DNA of 64,000 bases from Pedobacter sp. KBS0701 (GTDB lineage: Bacteria > Bacteroidota > Bacteroidia > Sphingobacteriales > Sphingobacteriaceae). The stretch spans positions 3,224,001 to 3,288,000 of the forward strand of contig NZ_CP042171.1 in the NCBI RefSeq assembly GCF_005938645.2, read 5' to 3'. Under the pieces are notes generated by a model. That model worked only from the letters and a program-made list of their open reading frames with translations. It ran no database searches and was not told the DNA's origin. Made by a program: the position numbers and the translations under genes. Each line of letters starts with the position of its first letter. Position 1 is the stretch's first letter. Of the stretch, positions 49,695-57,933 are shown piece after piece.

Positions 49695-50834
49695 CTACAG
49701 AAGTAGTGTTTCTATGCGGTGTGCCATGACCATATTTTGTTTTTTGCTATAACTGAAAATGGTAAAATGGCCATCCTGAGAGGCTACCAAACCAATAGAT
49801 TGGGGCTGATCGTTAACAAACTGGGCCACAGAAAAGTGCCTCGTCCCTCCAAGCTGTCCGGGATAAAGGATTTTATCTTCTCCGCCAACAATCGGCTCCG
49901 AAAAAGCAATCTGCTCTACTGTTGGTTTACCTTTAGCACGGCCTATTTTCGCGCCAAATGCAATCAGATCAAATTCTTCGTTGATGATTGTTGCACCATC
50001 AACAGCAGTTAAACCAGCCAAATGCTCTACCTCACGGCGAACAGCGCCCTGCGAGAAAATTTCACTCTGATTTCCGTTCTGTTTCGCCAGGTTTGACAAT
50101 CCACAAAATGGAGGTTCTACCAAATATTGTATCGGGTGGATAATGGATTCCTCCCATTTCGTATCTCCTTTAGGTACAATCAACAATGCCCCACCCCGGC
50201 CATGCGCACGCATCGAAACCGAAAACTGGATCAGGATATTAATCGGATCGTTCCAGCTCGCTAAAACGGTTAAATCCAACAGCGCCTGCAAAATCGGTGG
50301 ACAGTCTTTATTGGTACAGCTCCTATCATCAACAATGCGGATCTGCTCGCCTTTTAGCACAGCAACGTTGGTAAACTTGCCAATGCCATAAATCCTCCGG
50401 TGTTTAATTACGATTAATCCCGGTTCAGAAACATCCACTACAAAACAAAAGTTCGGAATATTAAGGGTTGTACCCCAGATGTAAAGTTCTCCATCTTCTT
50501 CCCAAACGCCCAGGTGGATTCCAGAACGTTCAATCCCAGGTGCTATTTTGGTTAAGGTATTCGCATTTAACGCTAACTTTTTGGCAAAAAGCAATGGTTT
50601 TGAGGTTTGTTCCGGAGGTAAAAAAGCAATAGAAATCCGCGGCGAATGCCCCTCCTCCTTTCGCAGGCTGCTCCAAAAAGCAACATCAATTATCGCTTCA
50701 ATTATTTTTTGATCAGGTTGAGTAGCCAAATCTATCTCACCCTGTTCAATTGCATTTTTATGCAGTTTAACAAAATGTTGTTCTATCGTTGCTGCAATCG
50801 TGTTTGCCGCTTTATAGGTAGGCTTATAACTCAT
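49695..50834 (-). CDS. DACNV-type diadenylate cyclase candidate
   Basis: A 379-residue protein. Residues about 60-240 form an N-terminal sensor-like domain of the kind named DACNV. The C-terminal DAC-like domain has the DGA motif at 279-281 (LTAVDGATII) and GGTRHFSVAQF at 329-339, which corresponds to the RHR motif of diadenylate cyclases but with Phe in place of the last Arg. If active it would make cyclic di-AMP. No signal peptide or membrane helix is seen, unlike CdaA. Confidence 0.78.
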   Translation of the reverse strand: MSYKPTYKAANTIAATIEQHFVKLHKNAIEQGEIDLATQPDQKIIEAIIDVAFWSSLRKEEGHSPRISIAFLPPEQTSKPLLFAKKLALNANTLTKIAPGIERSGIHLGVWEEDGELYIWGTTLNIPNFCFVVDVSEPGLIVIKHRRIYGIGKFTNVAVLKGEQIRIVDDRSCTNKDCPPILQALLDLTVLASWNDPINILIQFSVSMRAHGRGGALLIVPKGDTKWEESIIHPIQYLVEPPFCGLSNLAKQNGNQSEIFSQGAVRREVEHLAGLTAVDGATIINEEFDLIAFGAKIGRAKGKPTVEQIAFSEPIVGGEDKILYPGQLGGTRHFSVAQFVNDQPQSIGLVASQDGHFTIFSYSKKQNMVMAHRIETLLL

Positions 50835-50951
50835 GTTCCGAATTTAAGCCGAATATTTTGATTTTTGAATAGCCGAAAGGTTTGATTTTGGTAAAAAAAC
50901 AAAGACATTTTTACCACAGATCTTCACAGACACAGATATTTTAGAAACACT

Positions 50952-51700
50952 TTTAATTGCAAATCACGCAGAGAAAGGGATGAACCACAAAGGCACAAAG
51001 AACACAAAGTTAATCGTATATTTTTGGGCGAATATAAATTCACTAATTGAACTAAGGTGTCTCAGGTGGTAAAAAGGTTCATTTGGCAATTAGAAAGCGA
51101 AATGGCTAGGAATTATTTCCGTGTCTTCTGTGTTTCCGTGGCCAATGTATATCAGTTCACTTACTTAAGTTAAAAATTTACACAAGAGATCTGTGTTTAT
51201 TCTTTTTATATGTAGTAAAAAAATTCCATACACGTTTAATTGCAAATCACGCAGAGAAAGGGATGAACTACAAAGGCACAAAGAGCACAAAGTTAATCAT
51301 ATATTTTTGGGCGAACATAAGTTTACTAATTGAACTAAGGTGTCTCAGGTGGTAAAAAGGTTCATTGGGCAATTAGAAAGCAAAATGGCTAGGAATTGTT
51401 TCCGTGTCTTCTGTGTTTCCGTGGCCTATGTATATCAGTTCACTTATTAAGTTAAAAATTTACACAAGAGATCTGTGTTTATCATTTTTATCTGTGGTAA
51501 AAATTCAATACACTTTTAATTGCAAATCACGCAGAGAAAGGGATGAACCACAAAGGCACAAAGAACACAAAGTTAATCGTATATTTTTGGGCGAATATAA
51601 ATTCACTAAGTGAACTAAGGTGTCTCAGGTGGTAAAAAGGTGCATTGGGCAATTAGAAAGTAAAATGGCTGGGAATTGTTTCCGTGAACTCCGTGGCAAA
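50952..51700. repeat. Tandem array of three ~280-bp units
   Basis: Units begin at 50952, 51235 and 51515 (periods 283 and 280 bp); the third is cut near 51700. Each starts TTTAATTGCAAATCACGCAG, then ACAAAGGCACAAAG, GGTGTCTCAGGTGGTAAAAA, and ends with TCCGTGTCTTCTGTGTTTCC and AGAGATCTGTGTTTAT. Units differ at only a few percent of positions. The unit has an inverted trend, with CACAGA/CACAAAG words on one side and TCTGTG/TCCGTGG on the other. Confidence 0.85.
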
Positions 51701-51766
51701 AAACTAAAACATAAGGGGGAAAATCAAAAATTTAACCTCATCTTACCGTTAATCCTTAAAAAACTC

Positions 51767-51774
51767 TATTTTTG
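51767..51774 (+). promoter_or_regulatory. -7 box TATTTTTG five bases before the DUF3822 ATG
   Basis: TATTTTTG fits TAnnTTTG and ends five bases before ATG 51780, predicting a leaderless or near-leaderless transcript. No clear -33 TTG was seen. Confidence 0.5.
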
Positions 51775-51779
51775 TTTCA

Positions 51780-52589
51780 ATGAGTAACAATAGTCTCTTA
51801 TTGGTCGACCCAAACTTTAACACAGCTGCGTCTGCAAACTGCCATTTATTGTTAAAAATAACGAATGACAGCTTTTCTTATGCGGTGGTTAATAAGGATA
51901 AAGAAGAGATTAACCTCATTTTTGATAAACAGGGCTGTGAAAATGTTGAGAAAGACCTCAAATTGGCTTTTGAAACAGATTCCTATCTTTCTTTAAATTA
52001 TGGAGCGGTTAAAGCAGCAATACATACTTCCAATTTCATTTTTATTCCTGATGAGTGGTTTGATGATGAGAATCTAGCTGTTTATGCCCAATATCTCGGT
52101 TCGGATGCAAAAGTTTATTCCAAACACAACAAAGAACTTGGTTTTAACACCGTTTTTTGTTTAAATGATGAAGTAAAAGCAAATTTACCACAGGAAGCCG
52201 ATTTATTTCCACAATCAGAACCGCTGGTAGCTTTATTTAGCCATTTAGCCGATGAATCTTTACTGATCGATTTTACTGCAGTATCATTCAACGTACTGTA
52301 TACCAAAGACAAAAAGGTTGTTTTTCAGAACCATTACGAATCAGAAACTGCCGAAGAGTTTAATTATTTCCTGTTGTTAATGATTGAACAATTAAGCTTA
52401 AATGATGCCATTCCTGTTTACATTCAGGGCATTATTAATGAAGACGACGAACATTACAATTGTTTGTTAAAATATTTCAATCAACTTTATTTCTTCTTTC
52501 CGGCCGGAAAACAAAAAAATAGTGAGTTATTGGCCGATATGCCTAAACATTATTTCAGCGGCCTGCTTGCTTTAGATTTATGCGAATAA
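51780..52589 (+). CDS. DUF3822 family protein
   Basis: A 269-residue protein of the Bacteroidota-specific DUF3822 family, recognised by its length, the opening SNNSLLLVDPNFN and the segment FIFIPDEWFDDENLAVYAQYL, and by its fixed place before rsmD and coaD. The fold is probably actin-like/RNase-H-like, but this is not established. Its 3' end overlaps rsmD by 10 bases, so translation is probably coupled. Function unknown; a link to ribosome or coenzyme A genes is only positional. Confidence 0.82.
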   Translation: MSNNSLLLVDPNFNTAASANCHLLLKITNDSFSYAVVNKDKEEINLIFDKQGCENVEKDLKLAFETDSYLSLNYGAVKAAIHTSNFIFIPDEWFDDENLAVYAQYLGSDAKVYSKHNKELGFNTVFCLNDEVKANLPQEADLFPQSEPLVALFSHLADESLLIDFTAVSFNVLYTKDKKVVFQNHYESETAEEFNYFLLLMIEQLSLNDAIPVYIQGIINEDDEHYNCLLKYFNQLYFFFPAGKQKNSELLADMPKHYFSGLLALDLCE

Positions 52590-53113
52590 TCGGTGGCAAA
52601 TTAAAGGGTATCCGTTTGCAGCCCCCTGCAAATTTACCGGTACGTCCTACTACGGATATGGCCAAAGAAGCGCTGTTTAACATCCTAAACAATAAATACG
52701 ATTTCGAAGCCTGTTCCGTACTCGATTTATTCTGTGGTACCGGAAACCTGACCTTCGAATTTGCCTCACGTGGAGCAGAAAGTATTTTAGCCGTTGATAT
52801 GGATTATGGTTGCGTAAACTGGGTTAAAAACACAGCAAAACAACACCAGTTTGATCAAGTTGATGTGCGTAAAGGCGATGTGTTCAAGTTATTAAAACAA
52901 ATGACTGGTGCTTACGATCTGATCTTTGCCGATCCGCCCTACAATATGCCTAACATTCCACAGATTCCGGTGATGGTAAAAGAGCAACAATTGCTTAAAC
53001 CCGATGGCTTGTTGATTGTAGAACACCAAAGTAACATGAAACTGAACAGCCAGCCCGGCTACACCGAAACTAGAAAATACGGCAATTCATCGTTCAGCTT
53101 TTTTGAGTTATAG
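52580..53113 (+). CDS. rsmD: 16S rRNA (guanine966-N2)-methyltransferase RsmD
   Basis: A 177-residue SAM-dependent methyltransferase. N-terminal MRIIGGKLKGIRLQPP and RPTTDMAKEALFNIL are RsmD hallmarks; SAM binding is in VLDLFCGTGNLTFEFASRG; the catalytic NPPY-type motif is DLIFADPPYNMP. It methylates G966 of 16S rRNA during 30S assembly. It starts inside the end of the DUF3822 gene. Confidence 0.94.
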   Translation: MRIIGGKLKGIRLQPPANLPVRPTTDMAKEALFNILNNKYDFEACSVLDLFCGTGNLTFEFASRGAESILAVDMDYGCVNWVKNTAKQHQFDQVDVRKGDVFKLLKQMTGAYDLIFADPPYNMPNIPQIPVMVKEQQLLKPDGLLIVEHQSNMKLNSQPGYTETRKYGNSSFSFFEL

Positions 53114-53418
53114 TAGTTCAATTGTTCATTGGTCATTAGTCCATTAGTTAATGGCGCATAGTTAATTTATTTTTAAAAAGTGAGCATTTAGCGCGTTGTG
53201 GCAGCCTTTAGTCCTGCTTTTCATTGCAAGTCCTCACCCGATGAAGAATCGGGTTCCGGGCTTTCCATTGCAATCAGGCTTAAAATGAACGGTCTGTTCC
53301 AGTATAGTGCCATAGATCACCTTAATGTTCTAAATTTCTTAATGGTGGCAAATCCTAACCAAAGACTATTCCGTGCAATCTGTGTTTCCGTGGCAAAAAA
53401 TACCGAAGCCCCTGAATT

Positions 53419-53483
53419 GTCATGCTGAATTTATTTCAGCATCTTTTAGTATAAAGACCCTGAATTAAATTCAGGGTGACGAC
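53419..53483. repeat. Double-hairpin repeat (TGAATTTATTTCA / TGAATTAAATTCA)
   Basis: Two adjacent hairpins, GCTGAAttTATTTCAGC and CCCTGAATTAAATTCAGGG, lie between TTGTCAT and GGTGACGAC ends. It is a variant of the GTCAT...ATGAC family and lies between rsmD and coaD. Confidence 0.6.
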
Positions 53484-53531
53484 CGACTGAATTTGAGATG
53501 AATCCAACTTCGTCCTTTCGCTATAAAAATC

Positions 53532-53539
53532 TATATTTG
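53532..53539 (+). promoter_or_regulatory. -7 box TATATTTG four bases before the coaD ATG
   Basis: TATATTTG fits TAnnTTTG and ends four bases before ATG 53544, predicting a leaderless coaD transcript. Confidence 0.5.
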
Positions 53540-53543
53540 AATC

Positions 53544-54005
53544 ATGAAGATAGCACTATTTCCAGGCTCATTTGATCCGATCACCATCGCCCATGTCAAT
53601 ATTCTACAACGTGCTACCCCACTTTTCGATAAAATTGTAGTGGGTATCGGACTAAACAGTTCTAAACAGAATTTCTTAAGTGCAGAGCAGCGTCTTCAGA
53701 TTTTACAGACTGTTTTTAAGGGCTATCAGAACATCGAAATCCAAACTTATGAAGGTTTAACAGTCGATTTTTGCCGAAAAATTGACGCCACCTATATGGT
53801 ACGTGGTATCCGTTCAGCTGCTGATTTTGAATATGAACGAGCCATTGCACAGATCAATCAGACCATGATGCCTGAAGTAGAAACCATCCTGCTTTTAAGC
53901 AAACCAGAATACTCAGCCATCAGTTCAACCATTGTTCGCGATATTTTGAGAAACCACGGCGATGTGAGCCCATTTGTACCCAAAGAGGCACTTGGTTTTT
54001 TATAG
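53544..54005 (+). CDS. coaD: Pantetheine-phosphate adenylyltransferase CoaD
   Basis: A 153-residue nucleotidyltransferase. ALFPGSFDPITIAHVNILQRA holds the TxxH form of the (H/T)xGH motif, YMVRGIRSAADFEYE the substrate-binding Arg region and YSAISSTIVRDIL the ISSTxxR motif. It makes dephospho-coenzyme A from 4'-phosphopantetheine and ATP, the penultimate step of coenzyme A synthesis. It has normal family length. A promoter lies directly upstream. Confidence 0.96.
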   Translation: MKIALFPGSFDPITIAHVNILQRATPLFDKIVVGIGLNSSKQNFLSAEQRLQILQTVFKGYQNIEIQTYEGLTVDFCRKIDATYMVRGIRSAADFEYERAIAQINQTMMPEVETILLLSKPEYSAISSTIVRDILRNHGDVSPFVPKEALGFL

Positions 54006-54013
54006 TTTTTGTT

Positions 54014-54045
54014 AATCACAGATGCGCACAGATAAACCCAGATTT
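54014..54045. repeat. ACAGATGCGCACAGAT dispersed motif
   Basis: AATCACAGATGCGCACAGAT followed by AAACCCAGATTT is a member of the family also found at 5816, 45881, 46980 and 50910. It directly follows the coaD stop. Confidence 0.5.
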
Positions 54046-54245
54046 AAATCCAGGTTTATCTTAGATACATTATTCCCTTCTTTCAGAGCGTGTCTTTAGG
54101 ACAGCGTGTTTTATTTGTGTAACCCTGTAGTAACGTTTTTGAACAGTCTTAGCATCTCGCTCAGACCAGTAAGAGATGTAAAGTCAGGTGTTACCACCTA
54201 ACTCATAGATACATTTACTTACAGATTTCTAATTTGCTTTAATTT

Positions 54246-54272
54246 GTGTCAGATAGAAATATCTGACACCAC
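54246..54272. repeat. GTGTCAGATA palindrome, copy 1
   Basis: GTGTCAGATA-GAAA-TATCTGACAC, a perfect 10-bp stem with a GAAA loop, followed by CAC. The flanks (AATTTGTG and CCACAATTT) extend the pairing imperfectly. Confidence 0.7.
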
Positions 54273-54328
54273 AATTTATTTCAATAAATCTGTAACGTTT
54301 TTAAAAATCAGTTACCTATTGGTATACA

Positions 54329-54490
54329 ATGAAAGAAGCAGAAAACATATTTCTCAACTTGATCAATCAGCATAAAGGCATTATACATAGGATTTCCAAA
54401 ATGTATATGAAAGATGCCGAAGAACAACGTGATCTGTTTCAGGAAATTGTACTGCAACTATGGAAAGCCTGTTCCGACCGTGTCAGATAG
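54329..54490 (+). pseudogene. Truncated ECF sigma factor gene (region 2 start only)
   Basis: ATG 54329 opens 53 codons that read like the start of an ECF sigma factor: NIFLNLINQHKGIIHRISKM, then DAEEQRDLFQEIVLQLWKAC, the region 2.1-2.2 signature. A usual protein would continue with an Arg/Phe-Trp region and about 120 more residues. Instead the frame runs into the palindrome at 54480 and stops at its TAG (54488-54490). No region 2.4 or 4 follows. An identical palindrome lies upstream at 54246. Confidence 0.7.
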
Positions 54491-54507
54491 AAATATCTGA
54501 CACCACG
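54480..54507. repeat. GTGTCAGATA palindrome, copy 2 (at the sigma gene break)
   Basis: Same 27-bp sequence as 54246-54272, GTGTCAGATA-GAAA-TATCTGACAC-CAC. It begins exactly where the sigma reading frame loses homology, so it marks the break point. Confidence 0.7.
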
Positions 54508-54526
54508 ATTAGATTTCTGATCCGCA

Positions 54527-55138
54527 CTACAAAATCCCACCGGCCTTTAACACATCCATAATTGATGGAAATGTATTTTTAACCACTGGAGAAATGTGGT
54601 TTTTATCCAGCCAAACCGCTTCATCAATGCCTTCTTCTTTTTGAGGGACCAATTTAGGTTCGCCTTTAACCTTCATTTTGTACCAATTGGTTTTCTTGAT
54701 CACCATTTTGGCTCCTATCGGATATACATGATAGGTTTTACAAAGCTTTTCTTCACGTTTAAAAACCCTGATTCCACACTCTTCTTCTACCTCACGAACA
54801 GCTGCTTCCTTCATTTTTTCACCTTCTTCAAGCTTTCCTTTAGGCAAATCCCATTTTTTATTTCTAAAAATAAACAGAAAATTACCGTTTGCACTCTCTA
54901 CCAAACCACCTGCGGCCTTTATAATGGTACAATCTTTCTTTAACTTTTTAAAGGTTTCCTGAGGATTTTTTGTCAAGAAAATATAGCTCTTTCTGGAACC
55001 ATTTTTTAATTTTTTATAGAATGTTTCCAGATTAAAATCCTGAAATTCTAACTGTTGAATTTTTTCTTTTTGCTCAGGCAAAAAGTCTGAGATAAACAAA
55101 GTGTTATCGTTGATATAAATTCTATAATTTCTTGGCAT
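54527..55138 (-). CDS. NUDIX hydrolase
   Basis: A 203-residue protein with a perfect Nudix box GKLEEGEKMKEAAVREVEEE-CGI (GX5EX7REUXEEXGU) in the C-terminal half (about 115-140). The N-terminal about 75 residues form an added domain that contains LFISDFLPEQ and SYIFLTKNPQETFK. It hydrolyses a nucleoside diphosphate linked to another moiety; the substrate is not predictable. A hairpin-ended candidate RNA lies 150 bases upstream on the same strand. Confidence 0.9.
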   Translation of the reverse strand: MPRNYRIYINDNTLFISDFLPEQKEKIQQLEFQDFNLETFYKKLKNGSRKSYIFLTKNPQETFKKLKKDCTIIKAAGGLVESANGNFLFIFRNKKWDLPKGKLEEGEKMKEAAVREVEEECGIRVFKREEKLCKTYHVYPIGAKMVIKKTNWYKMKVKGEPKLVPQKEEGIDEAVWLDKNHISPVVKNTFPSIMDVLKAGGIL

Positions 55139-55285
55139 ATATTTTTAACACGCTTTAAATAGCGAATGTTGCTTTTCTATAGCAACCCGCTCTTTCCCAC
55201 TTACATTTAAAGATTTCTTTCTGTGAAACCTATATATTTTGCAATGCTCTAAATTTAGAAAAATTGTTGGGTTATTTATAGGATA

Positions 55286-55320
55286 TAAAAAAAGGTTACA
55301 ACAATTAATGTTGTAACCTT
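55286..55320 (-). terminator. Strong intrinsic terminator
   Basis: AAGGTTACAACA (55292-55303) pairs perfectly over 12 bp with TGTTGTAACCTT (55309-55320) around a 5-base loop. On the minus strand it is followed by a run of eight T. There is no protein gene directly upstream on that strand. Confidence 0.8.
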
Positions 55321-55375
55321 ATCTAAATTAACGCTCTCAATCAAAGATTGATGCAAGGCTCTCACCCCTTGCTTG
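55286..55375 (-). ncRNA. Candidate ~90-nt small RNA or attenuator
   Basis: On the minus strand a -7 box TATATTTG (55386-55379) is followed by GCAAG...CTTGC (about 55350-55371), then TCAATC-TTT-GATTGA (about 55338-55352), a short linker, and the 12-bp terminator with T run. Promoter, hairpins and terminator fit a stand-alone sRNA; it could also be an attenuated leader of the NUDIX gene 150 bases downstream. No known family was recognised. Confidence 0.5.
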
Positions 55376-55378
55376 CTA

Positions 55379-55386
55379 CAAATATA
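55379..55386 (-). promoter_or_regulatory. -7 box TATATTTG of the candidate small RNA
   Basis: The minus strand reads TATATTTG, matching TAnnTTTG, a few bases before the first hairpin of the candidate RNA. No -33 TTG at normal spacing was seen. Confidence 0.45.
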
Positions 55387-55630
55387 GAATAATTTATTAA
55401 ACTGATAAAAAAAATCAAAAAATATTTCACCCAAATTAAAATACTGACTCTAAATAACTGAATACTAAAAGATTGTATTCACACAAAAAATCTTCCTTCA
55501 TCAAAAACTTGATATACTAGATTGTAAAAAAAATGGTTTAATAGTCATAATGGAATATTTGAAGGGAAAACAGCACTTATAATTCCTGTAACGATAAATA
55601 TTTTTCATATTTTTAACCTTTTAATCTGCC

Positions 55631-56497
55631 ATGCCCATACCTTCATTATCAGAAAAAGATCTGGAAGCATATCGAAATGATCTTTCTAATCCGGAAAAAT
55701 CAACAGGCGAACTATTCATCAAATTAAATGGGCTGTATCAGCGTTTTGCCATTAATGAACAGCTTTTGGCTGATTTCGAATACGTTTCGGCACTCAACAG
55801 CCTCGAAAGTAGCTACGCCTCAAAAAAAGAGTATTTTAACAAAGAAATTATTGAGCTTAAAAGGCAGTTTAAACAATTGGATAACCGCATTGTAGCTGCA
55901 GAACAAAAACTTCGCCATGGTATTCCGGAAGACCTGCTGGTAATGGACAAAATTATTGCCGAACAGGAATCTATAGTAGAAGATCAGGAAAAGCTGAACA
56001 ATGCCGAAGCCCATATTGTAGAACAGGTACGGAAAATTGATATCGAGCATGGTAAAGAGCTTCAAAAATTAGAACAGCAACAGAACAATAGGGAAACTCC
56101 TTTTAAAAGCAAGTTTTCGGCCTTTAACGAACAGATCAAGCATGCTGAAAAAGGAATTACTTTAAAAGTTAGCGGATTTTCGCTTCTTGCGATTATCGGT
56201 ATTCCTTTAATTATAGATTTATTTTTTGGTATGATAGGTCTCCCTACTTTCTCAAAGAGTACCAATAATATTATATTCAACCATTACCTTTTTCTGATCA
56301 GTTTAATATTGATGGAAATATTCTTTGCCGATAAGATCAGGAACAGAATTTCACTGATGTTATCCATATCTTACCTTAAAGATTCGTTGAGTACACTGGA
56401 TCACCTTTTTAGCGAAAATGAAAAACAGATTGCCAGAGTTGAAGCAGAACATCGTATTCCACTGGCCGAATTTATTAAAAGAAGTGAAGTGCTTTGA
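55631..56497 (+). CDS. Coiled-coil membrane protein of unknown function
   Basis: A 288-residue protein, not recognised. Residues about 45-160 are a long coiled coil rich in Glu, Gln, Lys and Leu. Two membrane helices follow (about 175-202, SGFSLLAIIGIPLIIDLFFGMIG, and about 217-235, FNHYLFLISLILMEIFFA), and a second short coiled coil lies at the C-terminus. Both ends should face the same side. It is monocistronic. The shape suggests a scaffold or envelope-linked structural protein, but no role can be named. Confidence 0.65.
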   Translation: MPIPSLSEKDLEAYRNDLSNPEKSTGELFIKLNGLYQRFAINEQLLADFEYVSALNSLESSYASKKEYFNKEIIELKRQFKQLDNRIVAAEQKLRHGIPEDLLVMDKIIAEQESIVEDQEKLNNAEAHIVEQVRKIDIEHGKELQKLEQQQNNRETPFKSKFSAFNEQIKHAEKGITLKVSGFSLLAIIGIPLIIDLFFGMIGLPTFSKSTNNIIFNHYLFLISLILMEIFFADKIRNRISLMLSISYLKDSLSTLDHLFSENEKQIARVEAEHRIPLAEFIKRSEVL

Positions 56498-56726
56498 GTA
56501 AAACTAAGGTGACCTAAGATGGTCATAAAAAATGCTCGAATTTAATCTACCACCTGAGGCACCTGAGAACATCTAAGTTATTAACATCGTATTTAGCGAT
56601 ATAAGAGATATGAGAAATAAGTTGGTTTATAAGTCCTAAAATACCTTACACGCTAAAAAATGAATATTAATCATCAGTTATCAATACAAACAAAGACTGG
56701 TCAAATTTGTCGTTATTAAAGCGTCT

Positions 56727-56766
56727 AAAAAAAAGGGATTTAGAAACCTTCTGTTCCAAATCCCTA
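56727..56766 (-). terminator. Terminator of the alcohol dehydrogenase gene
   Basis: AGGGATTT (56734-56741) pairs with AAATCCCT (56758-56765); on the minus strand a run of eight T follows. It lies about 25 bases after the dehydrogenase stop. Confidence 0.8.
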
Positions 56767-56789
56767 TCATTTTATTGGTTATGCATGAA

Positions 56790-57833
56790 CTACAATGTAG
56801 CCATATCAATCACAAACCTGTAACGTACATCGCCCTTTTGCATCCTATCGTAAGCAGTGTGAATATCTTTCATATCAATCATTTCGATATCTGAAACGAT
56901 ATTGTTTTCTGCACAGAAATCCAGCATTTCCTGAGTTTCGGCAATACCGCCAATACCCGATCCCGCTAAACTTTTTCGGCCGCCCAATAAACTGAAAGCT
57001 GCAATTTCTGCCGGTTTTGGTGGAACTCCCACACAGATATGTGTACCATTTGTCCTTAATAAAGAAAGATACATGTTAAAATCATGTTCAGCAGATACCG
57101 TATCCAAAATAAAATCGAAGGTACCTTTAGCTGCTTTAACCTGCTCAGGATCGGTAGTTACCACAAAATGATGTGCACCTAATTTTTTAGCATCTTCTTC
57201 TTTTTTAGGCGAAGTACTTAATACTGTTACTTCAGCACCAAAAGCTACACCAAATTTCACCGCCATGTGGCCCAAACCACCTAAACCTAATACGGCCAAT
57301 TTATGACCTTTCCCTACTTTCCAGTGTCTTAAAGGCGAATAAGTAGTAATACCTGCGCATAAAAGTGGTGCTACAGCAGCAAGATTTAATTTGTCTGATA
57401 CATGAAGTACAAATTCTTCTCTTACTACAATCGTATCAGAATACCCGCCATAAGTTGGTGTTTTACCATCTCTTTCTAAACCATTGTATGTTTGGGTATT
57501 TCCTTCTAAACAATATTGTTCTAAATCTTGCTTACAGTTTTCGCAAACCTGGCAAGAATCTACCATACAACCTGTACCGGCAAGGTCGCCCACCTTAAAT
57601 TTCTTCACGTGATCTCCAACCTTCACCACCCTGCCTACAATTTCGTGCCCAGGAACCATTGGGAATATTCCCGGGAACCAATCATTTTTAATCTGGTGCA
57701 GATCTGAGTGGCAAACCCCGCAGAAAAGTATTTCGAACTGAACATCGTGAGGCCCTACTTCCCGGCGCTCAAAATTCCAGGGTGCAAGATCCGTTTCGGC
57801 ATTTTGTGCCGCATATCCTTTTGTTGCTATCAT
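56790..57833 (-). CDS. Zinc-dependent NAD(P) alcohol dehydrogenase (YahK/CAD type)
   Basis: A 347-residue medium-chain dehydrogenase. The catalytic zinc site is in FCGVCHSDLH and VPGHEIVGRV; the structural zinc Cys cluster is in CQVCENCKQDLEQYC; the coenzyme-binding Gly motif is LGLGGLGHMAVKFG. This set fits the YahK/cinnamyl-alcohol branch, broad-range NADPH aldehyde reductases. It stands alone with its own terminator. The role is probably aldehyde detoxification. Confidence 0.93.
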   Translation of the reverse strand: MIATKGYAAQNAETDLAPWNFERREVGPHDVQFEILFCGVCHSDLHQIKNDWFPGIFPMVPGHEIVGRVVKVGDHVKKFKVGDLAGTGCMVDSCQVCENCKQDLEQYCLEGNTQTYNGLERDGKTPTYGGYSDTIVVREEFVLHVSDKLNLAAVAPLLCAGITTYSPLRHWKVGKGHKLAVLGLGGLGHMAVKFGVAFGAEVTVLSTSPKKEEDAKKLGAHHFVVTTDPEQVKAAKGTFDFILDTVSAEHDFNMYLSLLRTNGTHICVGVPPKPAEIAAFSLLGGRKSLAGSGIGGIAETQEMLDFCAENNIVSDIEMIDMKDIHTAYDRMQKGDVRYRFVIDMATL

Positions 57834-57933
57834 AAAAATTTAAAATTAATTAGTACCATAACAAAGGTAAAGGGTGCTTTGTTACGAACAATTACGCAAT
57901 TCAAATAATTCATTGCAAAATTCAAACAATGAA

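Larger units (their letters stand above)
50835..51779. other. 945-bp gap filled by a tandem repeat
   Basis: No credible gene. The space is taken by the 280-bp tandem array (50952-51700) with a leading TTACCACAGATCTTCACAGAC motif at about 50910 and the promoter of the DUF3822 gene at the end. A reading frame of about 69 codons inside the array follows the repeat and is not considered coding. Confidence 0.6.
53114..53543. other. 430-bp gap with several dispersed repeats
   Basis: No gene. It includes a CCCGATGAAGAATCGGGTT hairpin segment (about 53238-53256), a CTGTGTTTCCGTGGCAAAAA tract near 53380-53400, and at 53419-53483 a double hairpin (GCTGAATTTATTTCAGC and CCCTGAATTAAATTCAGGG) bounded by TGTCAT and GTGACGAC. 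Confidence 0.5.
55139..55630. other. 492-bp gap with candidate small RNA
   Basis: No protein gene. It contains the candidate RNA and terminator at 55286-55375 on the minus strand. The rest, about 55390-55620, is very AT-rich and shows only scattered symmetry. Confidence 0.5.

Noticed and set aside
51404..51613. A 69-codon reading frame in the tandem array
   Set aside because: It lies wholly inside repeated sequence, ends in the next unit and has no ribosome-binding site or family resemblance.
50952..51700. Possible CRISPR array because of regular repeats
   Set aside because: Units are about 280 bp and nearly identical throughout; there are no short repeats with unique spacers and no cas genes.
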